Below, piece after piece: positions 15,274-25,069 of a stretch of 64,000 nt of DNA. The notes under the pieces are model-generated. The model did not search any database, was not told the origin of the DNA, and was given only the letters and a program-made list of their open reading frames with translations. The stretch spans positions 339,023 through 403,022 of the forward strand of contig JAUXXJ010000045.1 of assembly GCA_030681195.1 (NCBI GenBank), in the 5' to 3' direction. Both the position numbers and the translations under genes were made by a program. The DNA is from Rhodocyclaceae bacterium. GTDB lineage: Bacteria > Pseudomonadota > Gammaproteobacteria > Burkholderiales > Rhodocyclaceae. The first letter of the stretch is position 1. Each line of letters starts with the position of its first letter.

Positions 15274-17057
15274 TCCACACCACCGAGATAAGCCTCGATC
15301 ACGGCCGGATCACTCTGCACCGCATGCGGCAGACCCTCGGCGATCTTCTTGCCGAACTCCATCACCACCACGCGATCGGCCAGATCCATGACGAACTCCA
15401 TGTCGTGCTCGACCAGCAGGATGCCCATGCCTTCGGCACGTAACTGTTTCAGCAACTCGGCCAGCGCCTGCTTTTCCATGAAGCGCAATCCCGCCGCCGG
15501 TTCATCCAGCAGCAGCAGACAGGGATCGGCCGCCAGTGCCCGGGCAATCTCGACGATGCGCTGCTTGCCCAGCGGCAGGCTGCCCGCCGCATCCTGCAGA
15601 TGCTCACCCAGCCCGACGCGCTGACAATGCCGCGCCGCCTCGGCCAGCAGGCAATGCTCTTCCTCACGCTCCAGATGCAGCATCGCCGCCGGCACACCAT
15701 GCTTGCCGCGCATGTGGGCACCGAGCGCCACGTTTTCCAGCACCGTCATGCCGGCCAGCAGTCGCACATGTTGGAAGGTGCGGCTCATGCCCATGCGTGC
15801 GATCATGCGTGACGTGTGACCATCGACGCGCTCACCCATGAAGCGCACCTCGCCGGCCGTCGGTGGATTGACGCCCGTCACCAGATTGAAGAAGGTCGAC
15901 TTGCCGGCACCATTCGGGCCGATCAGTGCCAAGATCTCGCCAGCATTCACGTGCAGGCTCATATGGTCGTTGGCGACCAACCCACCGAACTGTTTGATGG
16001 CATCCTTGACCTCCAGAAGGGGCGACCCGACGGCCGGAACGGGACGGCGAGGTAGTGGGGGCGCATCTCTATGCCGTTCCGCCAGCGCCGACTTTTCCGG
16101 CAGCCAGCGCACCAGCCACGGCCACAATCCATCGCGGGCGCGATGCAAAACAACAATCATCAGCAGGCCGAAGGCGATCACCTCAAAATTGCCGGTCGCG
16201 CCAAACAACTGCGGGAGCAGATCCTGCAGCCATTGTTTAAGCACCGTGATCAGCGCCGCACCGACCAGCGCCCCCCAGACATAAGCCGCGCCGCCAATCA
16301 CCGCCATGAACAAATACTCGATGCCGATGTGCAAGCCGAACGGGGTGGGATTGACGAAACGTTGCAGGTGGGCATACAGCCAGCCCGACAGACAGGCGAA
16401 CAGCGCCGCGATCAGGAAGATGATGGTCTTGGTGCGCGCCGTATCGACCCCCATCGCCTCGGCCATCACCACGCCGCCCTTGAGCGCACGAATCGCACGC
16501 CCGGCCCGCGAGTCGAGCAGGTTATGCGTCAGCCACACAGCCGCCAGCAGCACCGCCCAGATCAGATAGTAATAGTGGCGCCCATCTCGCAACTCGATAC
16601 CGGCGATGGACAGGGTCGGAATCCCGCTGATGCCGGTATGCCCGCCGAGAAACTGCAGGTTGCCGAACAGGAAGTAGAGCGAGATCCCCCAGGCAATCGT
16701 CCCCAGCGGCAGATAGTGGCCGGACAGGCGCAAGGTCAGCACGCCCAGCAGGAGGGCGACGGCCGCCGTGACCAGCAAACCCGCCAACAACCCCCCCCAG
16801 GGATTGGCCAGGGGGAGCAGCCAGGCCGGCAGATCAGTTGCCGTCGTCAGCGCCGCCGTCGCATAGGCGCCGAGACCCACAAAGGCCGCCTGACCAAAGG
16901 AGGTCAGACCGCCGACCCCCGTCAACAACACCAGCCCGAGTGCCACCAGCGCATACAGGCCGATATAGTTGAGCAACGTGATGTAGAACTCGGGCAGCAC
17001 CAGCGGCCCGAGGCCAAGGAGGACAACAAAAACGATCAAGAGGTGCCGGGACGTCAT
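15270..17057 (-). CDS. Fused ABC transporter permease-ATPase (LivM-LivG)
   Basis: 595 residues in one frame. Residues 1 to about 330 are a LivM-type membrane permease ([20 protein letters not shown] and multiple helices). Residues from about 350 are a LivG-type ATPase with P-loop GPNGAGKS, a variant signature [16 protein letters not shown] and Walker [12 protein letters not shown]. LivM and LivG are normally separate proteins; fusions of this kind occur in some proteobacteria. The linker carries a copy of the 24-base repeat (16073-16096), read as KSALAERH. Confidence 0.92.
   Translation of the reverse strand: MTSRHLLIVFVVLLGLGPLVLPEFYITLLNYIGLYALVALGLVLLTGVGGLTSFGQAAFVGLGAYATAALTTATDLPAWLLPLANPWGGLLAGLLVTAAVALLLGVLTLRLSGHYLPLGTIAWGISLYFLFGNLQFLGGHTGISGIPTLSIAGIELRDGRHYYYLIWAVLLAAVWLTHNLLDSRAGRAIRALKGGVVMAEAMGVDTARTKTIIFLIAALFACLSGWLYAHLQRFVNPTPFGLHIGIEYLFMAVIGGAAYVWGALVGAALITVLKQWLQDLLPQLFGATGNFEVIAFGLLMIVVLHRARDGLWPWLVRWLPEKSALAERHRDAPPLPRRPVPAVGSPLLEVKDAIKQFGGLVANDHMSLHVNAGEILALIGPNGAGKSTFFNLVTGVNPPTAGEVRFMGERVDGHTSRMIARMGMSRTFQHVRLLAGMTVLENVALGAHMRGKHGVPAAMLHLEREEEHCLLAEAARHCQRVGLGEHLQDAAGSLPLGKQRIVEIARALAADPCLLLLDEPAAGLRFMEKQALAELLKQLRAEGMGILLVEHDMEFVMDLADRVVVMEFGKKIAEGLPHAVQSDPAVIEAYLGGVE
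16073..16096 (-). repeat. Dispersed 24-bp repeat, copy 4
   Basis: Perfect core on the sense strand of livMG, ending GGAACGGC. It encodes KSALAERH exactly in the region joining the permease and ATPase domains. Confidence 0.9.
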
Positions 17058-18097
17058 TCCTCTTCCTCGACATGGCGGGTCGTCAGTGAGCGCCAGACCA
17101 GCACCGGGATGATCAGGGTAAACACGATCACTTCCTTGAATGCCGAGGCATGGAAGGAGGAGAAGGCTTCCAGCAAGCCGACCAGCAATGCACCCGCCGC
17201 CGCCACCGGGTAGCTCGCCAGCCCGCCGACGATGGCACCTACAAAGCCCTTGAGGCCGACCAGGAAACCGGTGTCGTAATAGATCGTGGTGAGCGGTGCG
17301 ATCAGGATGCCCGACAGCGCGCCGATGGCTGCAGCCAGCAGGAAGGACAGCTTGCCGGCCAGCGTGGTGGAAATGCCCATCAGGCGTGCGCCGGCACGGT
17401 TGATCGCGGTCGCCCGCAATGCCTTGCCATACAGGCTGCGTTCAAAGAAAACGTAGAGGGCCACGATCAGCACCAGACTGGCGCCCACCACCCACAGACT
17501 CTGGCCGCTGATCGTCAGGCCACCTACTTCCAGCGACGCATCCGAAAAGGCCGGCGTACGCGAGCCCTCGGCACCGAAGAACAACAGGCCCAGCCCGACC
17601 AGTGCCAGATGCAGGGCCACGGAAACGATCAGCAGGATCAGCACCGGCGCCTCGGCAATCGGCTGATAGGCCACGCGATACAGTTGCGGGCCGAGCGGCA
17701 CGACCACAGCCAAGGCCAGCAGCACTTGTAGCAGCATCGGCCATTCCTTCGGCTGGGCACCCAGCACCAGCGCAGCAATGACAAGCGGATAAGCGATCTG
17801 ACGCCCAATCAAGCCATAAATCTTCGGCCCGGCTCGACACCCTTGCCGCCAGAGGGCCGGCGCATCCAGCGCGGCGACCGCAACGCCGAGCACCATCAGC
17901 AGCCAGAGCGTTCCGGGCGTTTGCCCGATCTGGAAACTTGCCAGCGTCAGCGCCCCATAAGCCACAAATTCGCCCTGCGGAATGAAGATGACGCGCGTGA
18001 CCGCGAACACCAGCACCAAGGCCAGGGCGAGCAGGGCGTAGATGGCGCCATTGACGATGCCATCCTGAGCCAACAACAACGCGATTTGCAGATCCAT
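17054..18097 (-). CDS. livH: Branched-chain amino acid type ABC transporter permease LivH
   Basis: About 347 residues with LivH-type membrane segments ([20 protein letters not shown] near the N-terminus). Overlaps livMG by four bases. The start codon lies in a 12-base tandem duplication (ATTTGCAGATCC twice, 18084-18107). The ATG at 18097 gives MDLQIALLL; an upstream TTG at 18109 would add MDLQ again. I prefer the ATG, which has GGA seven bases upstream. Confidence 0.92.
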   Translation of the reverse strand: MDLQIALLLAQDGIVNGAIYALLALALVLVFAVTRVIFIPQGEFVAYGALTLASFQIGQTPGTLWLLMVLGVAVAALDAPALWRQGCRAGPKIYGLIGRQIAYPLVIAALVLGAQPKEWPMLLQVLLALAVVVPLGPQLYRVAYQPIAEAPVLILLIVSVALHLALVGLGLLFFGAEGSRTPAFSDASLEVGGLTISGQSLWVVGASLVLIVALYVFFERSLYGKALRATAINRAGARLMGISTTLAGKLSFLLAAAIGALSGILIAPLTTIYYDTGFLVGLKGFVGAIVGGLASYPVAAAGALLVGLLEAFSSFHASAFKEVIVFTLIIPVLVWRSLTTRHVEEEE

Positions 18098-18107
18098 TTG
18101 CAGATCC
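18084..18107. repeat. 12-bp tandem duplication at the livH start
   Basis: Two exact head-to-tail copies of ATTTGCAGATCC on the plus strand. On the minus strand each copy contains GGATCTGCAAAT, so the duplication repeats the start region and part of the ribosome-binding context. Confidence 0.9.
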
Positions 18108-18122
18108 AAAGAGGCCCATCAG

Positions 18123-18161
18123 AAAAAACAAGGGCGCCCGGTCTTGAAAGGGGGCGCCCCT
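18123..18161 (-). terminator. Terminator or attenuator between livK and livH
   Basis: On the minus strand, downstream of livK, a GC-rich stem (GGGCGCCC paired with GGGCGCCC, 8 bp) with a roughly 12-base loop is followed by TTGTTTTTT. It should end most livK transcripts and lower expression of the permease and ATPase genes relative to the binding protein, a common arrangement. Confidence 0.8.
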
Positions 18162-18180
18162 GCTCGAGAACGGCGGGATT

Positions 18181-19329
18181 TTACTGGATCAGCTTCCAGT
18201 CGCCATTCACGACTTGCACCATCACGCGAGCACGCTGGTCGAAGCCGAGGTGATCCTGTGCCGACATGTTGACGATGCCATGCGAGACGGTCACATTCTT
18301 CAGGCCCTCCAGCGCATCGCGCAGCGCCAGCTTGAACTCTTTGGAGCCCGGTTTGCCTTTCTTGAGCGCCAGCGGCACCGCGTTCTGCAGCAGGATACCG
18401 GCATCCCAGGCGTGGGCACCAAAGGTCGAGGTACTGCCCTTGCCATGTGCCGCTTCATACTTGCCGACGTAGTCCAGCGCCACCTTCTTGATCGGATTGT
18501 CGGCCGGCAGTTGCGCCGCGACCAGCACCGGGCCTGCGGGCAGGAAGGTGCCCTCACAATCCTTGCCGCAAACACGCAGGAAGTCTTTGTTGGCCACGCC
18601 GTGGGTCTGGTAGTAGGCGCCCTTGAAGCCCTTTTCCTTCAGCGCCTTCTGCGGCAACGCTGCCGGCGTACCCGCACCGGCGATCAGCACGGCGTCCGGC
18701 TTGGCCGCCAGCACCTTCAACACCTGGCCGGTGACGGATGTATCGGCACGGTTGTAACGCTCGTTGGCCACAATCTTGAGCTTGCGCGCTTCGGCAATCT
18801 TGGAAAACTCCTGATACCAGCCCTCACCATAGGCATCGGCAAAGCCGATAAAGGCAACAGTCTTCACGCCGGCGTTGGTCATGTGTTCAACGATGGCGGT
18901 AGACATCTGGATGTCATTTTGCGGCGTCTTGAATACCCACTTCACTTTCGGGTTCGCCGTATCAACGATGCGCGCCGAGGCGGCCATCGAGATCATCGGG
19001 GTTTCAGCCTCGGCCACGATGTCGATCATTGCCAGCGAGTTCGGCGTAATGGTGGAGCCGACGATCACGTCGACCTTGTCCTCGGTCAGCAGCTTGCGGG
19101 TGTTCTTCACCGCCGTCGTCGTGTCGGAGGCATCGTCCAGCACAATGTAATTGACCTTCTCGCCGCCAATGCTGGTCGGCATCAGGGCAATGGTGTTCTT
19201 TTCCGGAATGCCCAGCGAGGCGGCCGGCCCCGTGGCGGAAACAACGACACCGACATTCAGGTCGGCCAAGGCAGGGGCAGCGAGCGCGGTACAGACGGCA
19301 GTGGCAAGCAGTGAACGGGCGATCTTCAT
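18181..19329 (-). CDS. livK: Branched-chain amino acid type ABC transporter substrate-binding protein
   Basis: 382-residue periplasmic binding protein of the Leu/Ile/Val-binding family. Signal peptide MKIARSLLATAVCTALAAP with cleavage likely after ALA near residue 22; the mature part begins DLNVGVVVSATGPAASLGIP, typical of this family. First gene of the liv operon. The ligand cannot be told from sequence; homologues bind amino acids, amides or aromatic acids. Confidence 0.92.
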   Translation of the reverse strand: MKIARSLLATAVCTALAAPALADLNVGVVVSATGPAASLGIPEKNTIALMPTSIGGEKVNYIVLDDASDTTTAVKNTRKLLTEDKVDVIVGSTITPNSLAMIDIVAEAETPMISMAASARIVDTANPKVKWVFKTPQNDIQMSTAIVEHMTNAGVKTVAFIGFADAYGEGWYQEFSKIAEARKLKIVANERYNRADTSVTGQVLKVLAAKPDAVLIAGAGTPAALPQKALKEKGFKGAYYQTHGVANKDFLRVCGKDCEGTFLPAGPVLVAAQLPADNPIKKVALDYVGKYEAAHGKGSTSTFGAHAWDAGILLQNAVPLALKKGKPGSKEFKLALRDALEGLKNVTVSHGIVNMSAQDHLGFDQRARVMVQVVNGDWKLIQ

Positions 19330-19395
19330 GTTTCCTCCGTGAGTTTTTTTGTGTGAAGCGGCGACTGTAACATCGGGCGACTCAGAACTGCAACC

Positions 19396-20169
19396 TCAGT
19401 GCAGCAGCGTATCCCAGCCGATCTTGACGATCAGCAAACTCGTCATCACCAGAAACACCGCGCGCACAAAACCGCTGCCATGGCGTATCGCCAATTTGCT
19501 GCCTATTTGCGCACCGATGATGTTGCAGGCCGCCATGCCAAAGCCCAGCACCCACAGCATATGGCCATGCGGCGCGAACAACAGGATGGCGCCCGCATTG
19601 GTCGCCGCATTGACGATCTTCGCCGACGCCGACGCATGCAGAAAGTCCATGCCGAACAGGCGCACGAAAACAAAAATCATGAAGCTGCCCGCGCCCGGCC
19701 CGAAGATGCCGTCATAAAACCCCAGCAGCGCCCCCGCCACCACCGCTGCCCAGAACAGACGCTCGCGTGAAATCCGTGAGGTCGTCGCCTGCGTGCCGAA
19801 ATCCGGCTTGGTCCAGGTGTAGAGCGCCACCGCCACCAGCAGTAGCAATACCAGCGGGCGCATCACTTCTTTGGGCAACCAGGCCGCCATCGCCGCGCCG
19901 CCAAAGGAAAACGCACAGGCAGAGAGTGCCGTCGGTACCACGATAGACCAGGGCATCACCACCTCGCGCGCATACTTGCGTGCCGCGTTAAGCGTGCCGA
20001 AAATCGACGCCAGCTTGTTGGTACCAAGCAGGGTCGCCGGCGCTTCGCGCGGCAGCGCAGCGAATAGGGCCGGTACCTGGATCAAGCCGCCGCCGCCCGC
20101 CACCGCATCCACAAAGCCGGCGAAGGTCGCCGCCACCAGCAGCATCAGCCAGACTGGATCGATCTCCAT
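19396..20169 (-). CDS. TSUP-family (TauE/SafE) membrane permease
   Basis: 257-residue membrane protein with the family features FAGFVDAVAGGGGLIQVPAL near residue 15 and GFYDGIFGPGAGSFMIF near residue 150. TSUP proteins export sulfite, sulfoacetate or related anions; no substrate is evident here. Its start overlaps the stop of the upstream gene by one base, so the pair is probably transcribed together. Confidence 0.9.
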   Translation of the reverse strand: MEIDPVWLMLLVAATFAGFVDAVAGGGGLIQVPALFAALPREAPATLLGTNKLASIFGTLNAARKYAREVVMPWSIVVPTALSACAFSFGGAAMAAWLPKEVMRPLVLLLLVAVALYTWTKPDFGTQATTSRISRERLFWAAVVAGALLGFYDGIFGPGAGSFMIFVFVRLFGMDFLHASASAKIVNAATNAGAILLFAPHGHMLWVLGFGMAACNIIGAQIGSKLAIRHGSGFVRAVFLVMTSLLIVKIGWDTLLH

Positions 20170-21197
20170 CAGACGGCCCGGTCCCCCAGCCAGAATTCCT
20201 TGCCGCGCCCGAGAAATTCCTCATAGGGCACATAGTGCGAGCCGTCGCAGGAAAAAGTGAGACCGACGATGCCATTAAACAGATTGACCGTGCCGGAACG
20301 CAGATAAAAGGTTTCGTCGATCAGTCGCAGCGGCCGGAAGTTTTCCAGCACCGTGCGCACCTTGTCGGCGGGAATCAGCGCGTCCGCAGGATAGGGCTGG
20401 CGCGGATAGGCCAGACACAAGTCGGGATCGACCAGCGCGTCGATATCCAGCAGGCGGTAGCGGTAGGGATCGGCGATCTGCCAGATCACCGCACGCGAAC
20501 TGGAGAAATGCAGCATCAGGTGATACACGCCGTGAAAGCGCATCAACTCGGCCAGTACACCGAGCACGGTGTCAATGTGGCGGTCCATCTCGCTCTCGGT
20601 GCGACATTGCTGGAATACCGTGCCGCGAATCGACGGGTCGCCCTTGATCTGACGCCAAGCGCGCGGTTCCTCGTACAGGGCGCGCGTCAGCGGTAGATCG
20701 CGCAGCCCGAAATAGGCGCCGATCCAGCCCAGCATTTCACCTTCGGCTGTGCGCACCGAGCGCAGCGCCGTCAGGGAAGGGCGCTTCTCCTTGAGGCTGA
20801 TGTAGGACTCGGAGAGCAGCAAAGAGGCGCCCTCGACCAACCCCTGCATGTAGGGACGACCGGAACGATCCCGGCCATAACCCGCCTGCGGTCCCGCGTG
20901 GCTCATGTTGTCGCTGATCTGTACGAAATGGCGATCCACCACATACAAGTGCTGGCAGTAGGGCAATGAGGTGAGCGTTGCGGCCAGCGCGGCATTGAGG
21001 GCTTCGCGCTGACCCCAGACCGTACTGCACTGTGCAGCGAGTTGCTGCAACGGGGCGCGCAGCAGACCCATCAAGGCCTTGCGCTGATGGGCAATGCTTT
21101 GCTTGAGGGTGGCGCTACTTTCCAATGCAGAAGCGTCCAAAGATTTCGCCCAGCAAATCGTCGGCCGTAAATTCACCGGTAATGGCGGACAAGGCAT
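20169..21197 (-). CDS. PDC/cache sensor-like protein of unknown function
   Basis: Up to 342 residues, with no signal peptide or membrane helix. The segment ALPYCQ-like/[19 protein letters not shown] followed by [13 protein letters not shown] resembles an extracytoplasmic PDC/cache fold, which is odd in a protein without an export signal. The C-terminal part is a conserved unknown. The start is unsure: the longest frame overlaps mnmE by about 80 bases; a TTG at 21125 or the ATG at 21071 are more plausible. No output domain is visible. Confidence 0.75.
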   Translation of the reverse strand: MPCPPLPVNLRPTICWAKSLDASALESSATLKQSIAHQRKALMGLLRAPLQQLAAQCSTVWGQREALNAALAATLTSLPYCQHLYVVDRHFVQISDNMSHAGPQAGYGRDRSGRPYMQGLVEGASLLLSESYISLKEKRPSLTALRSVRTAEGEMLGWIGAYFGLRDLPLTRALYEEPRAWRQIKGDPSIRGTVFQQCRTESEMDRHIDTVLGVLAELMRFHGVYHLMLHFSSSRAVIWQIADPYRYRLLDIDALVDPDLCLAYPRQPYPADALIPADKVRTVLENFRPLRLIDETFYLRSGTVNLFNGIVGLTFSCDGSHYVPYEEFLGRGKEFWLGDRAV

Positions 21198-22485
21198 TCT
21201 GCGCCAGCCGCAGTTCCTCGGCGGCCAGTTCCAGCCGATCCAGTTGCCGTCCTGCCAGCGCCGACTTTTCAGCGGCCAGCTTCAGGGCGTCGAGATGTCG
21301 TTCGCGCGCCAGCAGCACATCTTCGCCATGGCCCGTCCAGCCGGCGATGCGCAACAGCTCGTCGTGGAGCAATGCCATGCCCTGACCGGATTTCGCCGAC
21401 AGACGCAAATGTACCGATTGCACCTGATGCCCGGCCATATAACGACCCGGCTTGGTATCGGCGAGGTCACACTTGTTTTCGATCACGACGCGCTCGATGC
21501 CGGCCGGCAGCTTAACGGCGATGGCATGATCCGCCGGCGTGACGCCCGTGCGTGCATCGACAATCTGCAGGACGACATCGGCGCGTTCGATTTCCTGCCA
21601 GCTTCTGGCGATGCCGATTTTCTCGACGGCATCCTCGGTCTCACGCAAGCCAGCGGTGTCGATAATGTGCAGCGGAATGCCTTCGACCTGAATAGTTTCG
21701 CGCAGCGCATCACGCGTCGTGCCGGCAATGTCGGTGACGATGGCGCGCTCTTCGCCCGCCAGCCGGTTCAGGAGTGAGGACTTGCCCACGTTCGGCAGGC
21801 CGGCCAGCACAACATGCAGGCCGCTACGCAGCACCGCCCCCTGACGGGCGCGCGACTGAAGTAGTGCCAGATCGGCATTGAGCTTTTCCAGGCGTGCCAC
21901 GGCGTCAATGTCATGCAACAGCTCCTCGGCGTCGATTTCCTCGTCGGGAAAATCCAGCGTCGCCTCGATCAGCATGCGCAGTTCGATGAGTTGATCGACG
22001 ATGGCCTGCACCGCCCGCGAGAATTCGCCGGACAGGGAACGCAACGCCGAACGCGCCGCCTGCGCCGAAGCGGCTTCGATCAGGTCGGCAATGCCTTCGG
22101 CCTGGGCCAGATCGATCTTGTCGTTTTCGTAGGCGCGGCGCGCAAATTCACCGGGCTGGGCGAGTCGCGCACCCAATTCGACGCAGCGCACCAACAGCGT
22201 TTGCATCACCACCGGGCCACCGTGGCCGTGCAGTTCGAGCACGTCCTCACCGGTAAATGAGTGTGGTGCGGGGAAGTAAAGCATCAGGCCATGATCAAGC
22301 GGCGTGCCATCTGCGGCCAAAAAGTCGGCGCTGGTGACACGACGCGGGGCGGGGGTTTTCCCGCTGATGGCCACCGCAAAGGACAGCAGGTCGCGGCCGG
22401 AGATGCGCACCACGCCAATGCCACCCCGACCGGGTGGTGTGGCGATGGCGGCGATGCAATCAGTGCTTGCTGCTTGCACCTTCAA
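21115..22485 (-). CDS. mnmE: tRNA modification GTPase MnmE
   Basis: 456 residues: N-terminal tetrahydrofolate-binding domain ([20 protein letters not shown]), a G domain with P-loop [22 protein letters not shown] and ENKCDL, and the C-terminal FCIGK. It partners MnmG. No ATG start exists: the frame opens with TTG (22485) or GTG (22479) inside the 3' end of yidC, overlapping it by about 20 bases. The gene holds two copies of the 24-base repeat in opposite orientations. Confidence 0.95.
   Translation of the reverse strand: MKVQAASTDCIAAIATPPGRGGIGVVRISGRDLLSFAVAISGKTPAPRRVTSADFLAADGTPLDHGLMLYFPAPHSFTGEDVLELHGHGGPVVMQTLLVRCVELGARLAQPGEFARRAYENDKIDLAQAEGIADLIEAASAQAARSALRSLSGEFSRAVQAIVDQLIELRMLIEATLDFPDEEIDAEELLHDIDAVARLEKLNADLALLQSRARQGAVLRSGLHVVLAGLPNVGKSSLLNRLAGEERAIVTDIAGTTRDALRETIQVEGIPLHIIDTAGLRETEDAVEKIGIARSWQEIERADVVLQIVDARTGVTPADHAIAVKLPAGIERVVIENKCDLADTKPGRYMAGHQVQSVHLRLSAKSGQGMALLHDELLRIAGWTGHGEDVLLARERHLDALKLAAEKSALAGRQLDRLELAAEELRLAQNALSAITGEFTADDLLGEIFGRFCIGK
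21246..21269 (-). repeat. Dispersed 24-bp repeat, copy 5
   Basis: Perfect core on the sense strand of mnmE, ending CAGGACGGC, read as KSALAGRQ in the C-terminal helical domain. From memory of MnmE homologues, the segment is not longer than usual, suggesting replacement of sequence rather than insertion. Confidence 0.9.
22320..22343 (+). repeat. Dispersed 24-bp repeat, copy 6
   Basis: Perfect core on the antisense strand of mnmE, with the end TGACACGAC (one change from ACGGC). The gene reads it as RVTSADF in the N-terminal domain. Confidence 0.85.
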
Positions 22486-24082
22486 TCATGCGGTTGCACT
22501 GCCACTGCTGGGCAATCGACAGGGTGTTGTTGACGACCCAGTACAGCACCAGTCCGGACGGGAACCAGAGGAACATCACGGTAAAGGCAACGGGCATCCA
22601 CAGCATGATTTTGGCCTGGATGGGATCGGGCGGCGTCGGGTTGAGCTTGGTCTGCACAAACATCGTCACGCCCATGATCAACGGCAGCACATAGTAGGGA
22701 TCCATCTGCGACAGATCTTTAATCCATCCAAGCCAGGGGGCACCACGCATTTCCACCGTGCCGAGCAGCACCCAGTAAAGGGCGATGAAGACGGGAATCT
22801 GTACCAGGATGGGCAGGCAGCCGCCGAGCGGGTTGACCTTCTCGCGCTTGTACATCTCCATCATTTCCTGATTCATGCGCGCGCGGTCGTCGGCGTAGGT
22901 TTCCTTCAACTTCATCAGCTTCGGCGTCAGCACGCGCATCTTCGCCATCGACTTGTAGCTGGCGGCGGAGAGCGGGAAAAATACCGCCTTGATCAGCACC
23001 GTCAGCAGGATGATCGCCCAGCCCCAGTTGCCCACATAACCGTGGATCCACTCCAGCACCCAGAACAGCGGCGCGGCCACCGGCGTCAGCCAGCCGTAGT
23101 CGACCACCAGTGCGAGACCCGGGGCCAGCTTATCGAGTTTGTCCTGCTCCTGCGGACCGGCATACAGCGGCACGGTCAGCTTGCCGCTGAAGGGCACCAC
23201 CACGCCAACCGAATACAGACCGCCATCCAGCTTGCGGGTGAAGAACTCGCGATCACCATTGGCCGGCAGCCAGGCCGAGACAAAATAATGCTGCACCAAC
23301 GATACCCAGCCATTATCGGCCTGGGCGGGATGCTTGTTCTTGCTGCCAAAATCGCCAAAGTCGACCTTCTTGAATTTGTCCAGGTCGGTATAAATCGCTC
23401 CCCCCGTAAAGGTCATCATCATGGCATTGGCGCCTTCCGGCGGCTTGTCGTCGCGCGTCAGCTGGAAGTAGGCATGCGCACCGGCCGGTGTGGCAGCATC
23501 GACAATGGCATGCTCAACTTCGACCAGATAGCTGCCGCGCTTGAAGATGTAAGTCTTGAGTACCTTGCCACCGCCTTCAATAGCCGCTTCAAGGGAAAAG
23601 TGCAGTTCGTTTTCACCTTCCTTGAGCGCCAGCGTGTCAGTTGGCAGCTTCCAGAGAGTTTTGTGATTCGGCAAACCGGTGCCGATCAGGCCGGATTGCG
23701 CCGCATAAAGATGAACTGGATCGAGCAGAACAAAGTTTGCATCCTTCTTTTCCGTCGCCCGGTGGTGCAGCAGTTCCAGCCGCACCAGATCGCCCCCTTG
23801 CGCTGAAATTTCCGCATTGACGAGATCCGTGCTGACCTTGAGCAACGGCGCAGCAGACTGCGCCGCAGCCGATATATTAGGAACCGCCGTCGGGCTGGTC
23901 GCAAAAGTCGGCGCTGATGGGACGGCGGCATTGCCGGCGCCAGCCGCTGATCCGGTGGCGGCCTGGGTCGCCACCGGCGCAACCACGCCCGGCTGGGGCT
24001 GTCCGTGGCGCTGCCAAGACTCCCACAGCATCATGCAGGAGAAGAAAAAGACCAGCAGCAGTATCAGGCGTTGGGTATCCAT
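22460..24082 (-). CDS. yidC: Membrane protein insertase YidC
   Basis: 540-residue inner-membrane insertase and chaperone. N-terminal helix [20 protein letters not shown], an Ala/Pro/Thr-rich linker, a large periplasmic domain, and the conserved five-helix core with [23 protein letters not shown] near residue 440. The ATG at 24082 is preferred over an upstream TTG. A repeat copy (23903-23926) falls in the low-complexity linker. The 3' end overlaps the mnmE start. Confidence 0.97.
   Translation of the reverse strand: MDTQRLILLLVFFFSCMMLWESWQRHGQPQPGVVAPVATQAATGSAAGAGNAAVPSAPTFATSPTAVPNISAAAQSAAPLLKVSTDLVNAEISAQGGDLVRLELLHHRATEKKDANFVLLDPVHLYAAQSGLIGTGLPNHKTLWKLPTDTLALKEGENELHFSLEAAIEGGGKVLKTYIFKRGSYLVEVEHAIVDAATPAGAHAYFQLTRDDKPPEGANAMMMTFTGGAIYTDLDKFKKVDFGDFGSKNKHPAQADNGWVSLVQHYFVSAWLPANGDREFFTRKLDGGLYSVGVVVPFSGKLTVPLYAGPQEQDKLDKLAPGLALVVDYGWLTPVAAPLFWVLEWIHGYVGNWGWAIILLTVLIKAVFFPLSAASYKSMAKMRVLTPKLMKLKETYADDRARMNQEMMEMYKREKVNPLGGCLPILVQIPVFIALYWVLLGTVEMRGAPWLGWIKDLSQMDPYYVLPLIMGVTMFVQTKLNPTPPDPIQAKIMLWMPVAFTVMFLWFPSGLVLYWVVNNTLSIAQQWQCNRMIEGASSKH
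23903..23926 (+). repeat. Dispersed 24-bp repeat, copy 7
   Basis: Perfect first 13 bases of the core, then ATGGGACGGC, on the antisense strand of yidC. It is translated as VPSAPTFA in the flexible periplasmic linker after the first membrane helix. Confidence 0.87.
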
Positions 24083-24117
24083 GGGCAATCAACAGGCAAT
24101 TCAAAAGAGGGGATATT

Positions 24118-24339
24118 CTACGGCACCGGATCATGGCCACCCGGATTCCACGGATGGCAGCGTGCAATCCGTCGCGCAGCAAGCCATGTGCCCTTGAGCG
24201 CACCGTGGCGTTGCAGGGCTTCGATGGCATAACAGGAGCAGGACGGGTAAAAGCGGCAGGAGGGCGGCAACAGCGGGCTGATCGCCAGTTGGTAGCCGCG
24301 AATGATCCAGATCAGCGGCTTACTCAAAAAGGAAGTCAT
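24118..24339 (-). CDS. yidD: Membrane protein insertion efficiency factor YidD
   Basis: 73-residue YidD family protein: [20 protein letters not shown] near residue 13, the conserved [17 protein letters not shown] and CHPWNPGG. It is thought to aid YidC-dependent insertion. Overlaps rnpA by four bases and lies 35 bases before yidC, the usual rpmH-rnpA-yidD-yidC order. Confidence 0.95.
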   Translation of the reverse strand: MTSFLSKPLIWIIRGYQLAISPLLPPSCRFYPSCSCYAIEALQRHGALKGTWLAARRIARCHPWNPGGHDPVP

Positions 24340-24758
24340 GTTGTCTTAACCGCCGCAGTCTGCTGCAACTTATCGAACAGGCCTTCAATTTCCAAACGCC
24401 AGACGGCTTTGCTGGCCTTGTCGAGCCGATAGTCCGGACGATCAATCGGCTGGGCCAGTCGAAATACCAGATCACAAGGGGGCATTTGTGGACGCTGCCG
24501 ACGGAACACTTCGCGTATCTGCCGCTTGACGGCATTACGCAGCACGGCGTCGCGCGCATTCTTCTTGGGAATGACCAGACCCAGTCTGGCCGACAATACG
24601 GGCGGCAGTGGCGACTCTCTCTGCAGCGCGGCGGTCAGGCAATAGTGCAGCGCGAAATGACGGCTGCGCAGCACCCGGCGGTTCTCGAAAACTTCGGTGT
24701 ATTCCCGTGGCTGTAACAGCCGAAAGGCCGGCTTGAAACCAGCCGCAGGATCAGACAC
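24336..24758 (-). CDS. rnpA: Ribonuclease P protein component
   Basis: Protein subunit of RNase P, which matures tRNA 5' ends. Visible are the N-terminal [21 protein letters not shown] and the RNR-like motif [21 protein letters not shown] place the start at the GTG at 24758, which overlaps the last codons of rpmH, giving about 140 residues. Longer frames run back across rpmH in another frame and are unlikely. Confidence 0.92.
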   Translation of the reverse strand: MSDPAAGFKPAFRLLQPREYTEVFENRRVLRSRHFALHYCLTAALQRESPLPPVLSARLGLVIPKKNARDAVLRNAVKRQIREVFRRQRPQMPPCDLVFRLAQPIDRPDYRLDKASKAVWRLEIEGLFDKLQQTAAVKTT

Positions 24759-24885
24759 CCAGGCGCTGGCGACCCTTGGCACGACGGGCGCGAATGACGG
24801 CACGGCCACCACGCGTCTTCATGCGAACGAGAAAACCATGGGTACGCTTGCGACGTACAACGGAAGGCTGATAGGTACGTTTCAT
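24751..24885 (-). CDS. rpmH: 50S ribosomal protein L34
   Basis: 44-residue L34: [20 protein letters not shown], then [20 protein letters not shown] and RLGV. It is a perfect family match in length and sequence. It lies upstream of rnpA with an eight-base overlap and divergent from dnaA, the classical origin-region arrangement. Confidence 0.98.
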   Translation of the reverse strand: MKRTYQPSVVRRKRTHGFLVRMKTRGGRAVIRARRAKGRQRLGV

Positions 24886-25069
24886 GATTCGGTTTCCTTG
24901 CAGAAAAGCGCGCGATTACAACCTGTTAGGTGCGTTATTGTCAAGTGTTTTTTCTTTGCCTAAATCGGTCGGCTTGTGGATAACTTTCCCTGACTTGGCT
25001 AGAATGCGTCCCTCGATCGCTGGCTAAAAGCGCCCGCATCAAAATAAATAACACATAAAATTCAAATAA
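24886..25069. promoter_or_regulatory. rpmH-dnaA divergent intergenic region with a DnaA box
   Basis: 184 bases, AT-rich towards dnaA, between divergent genes. TGTGGATAA at 24975-24983 is a perfect DnaA box (TTATCCACA on the minus strand), consistent with autoregulation of dnaA. No second perfect box is seen here. Confidence 0.75.
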
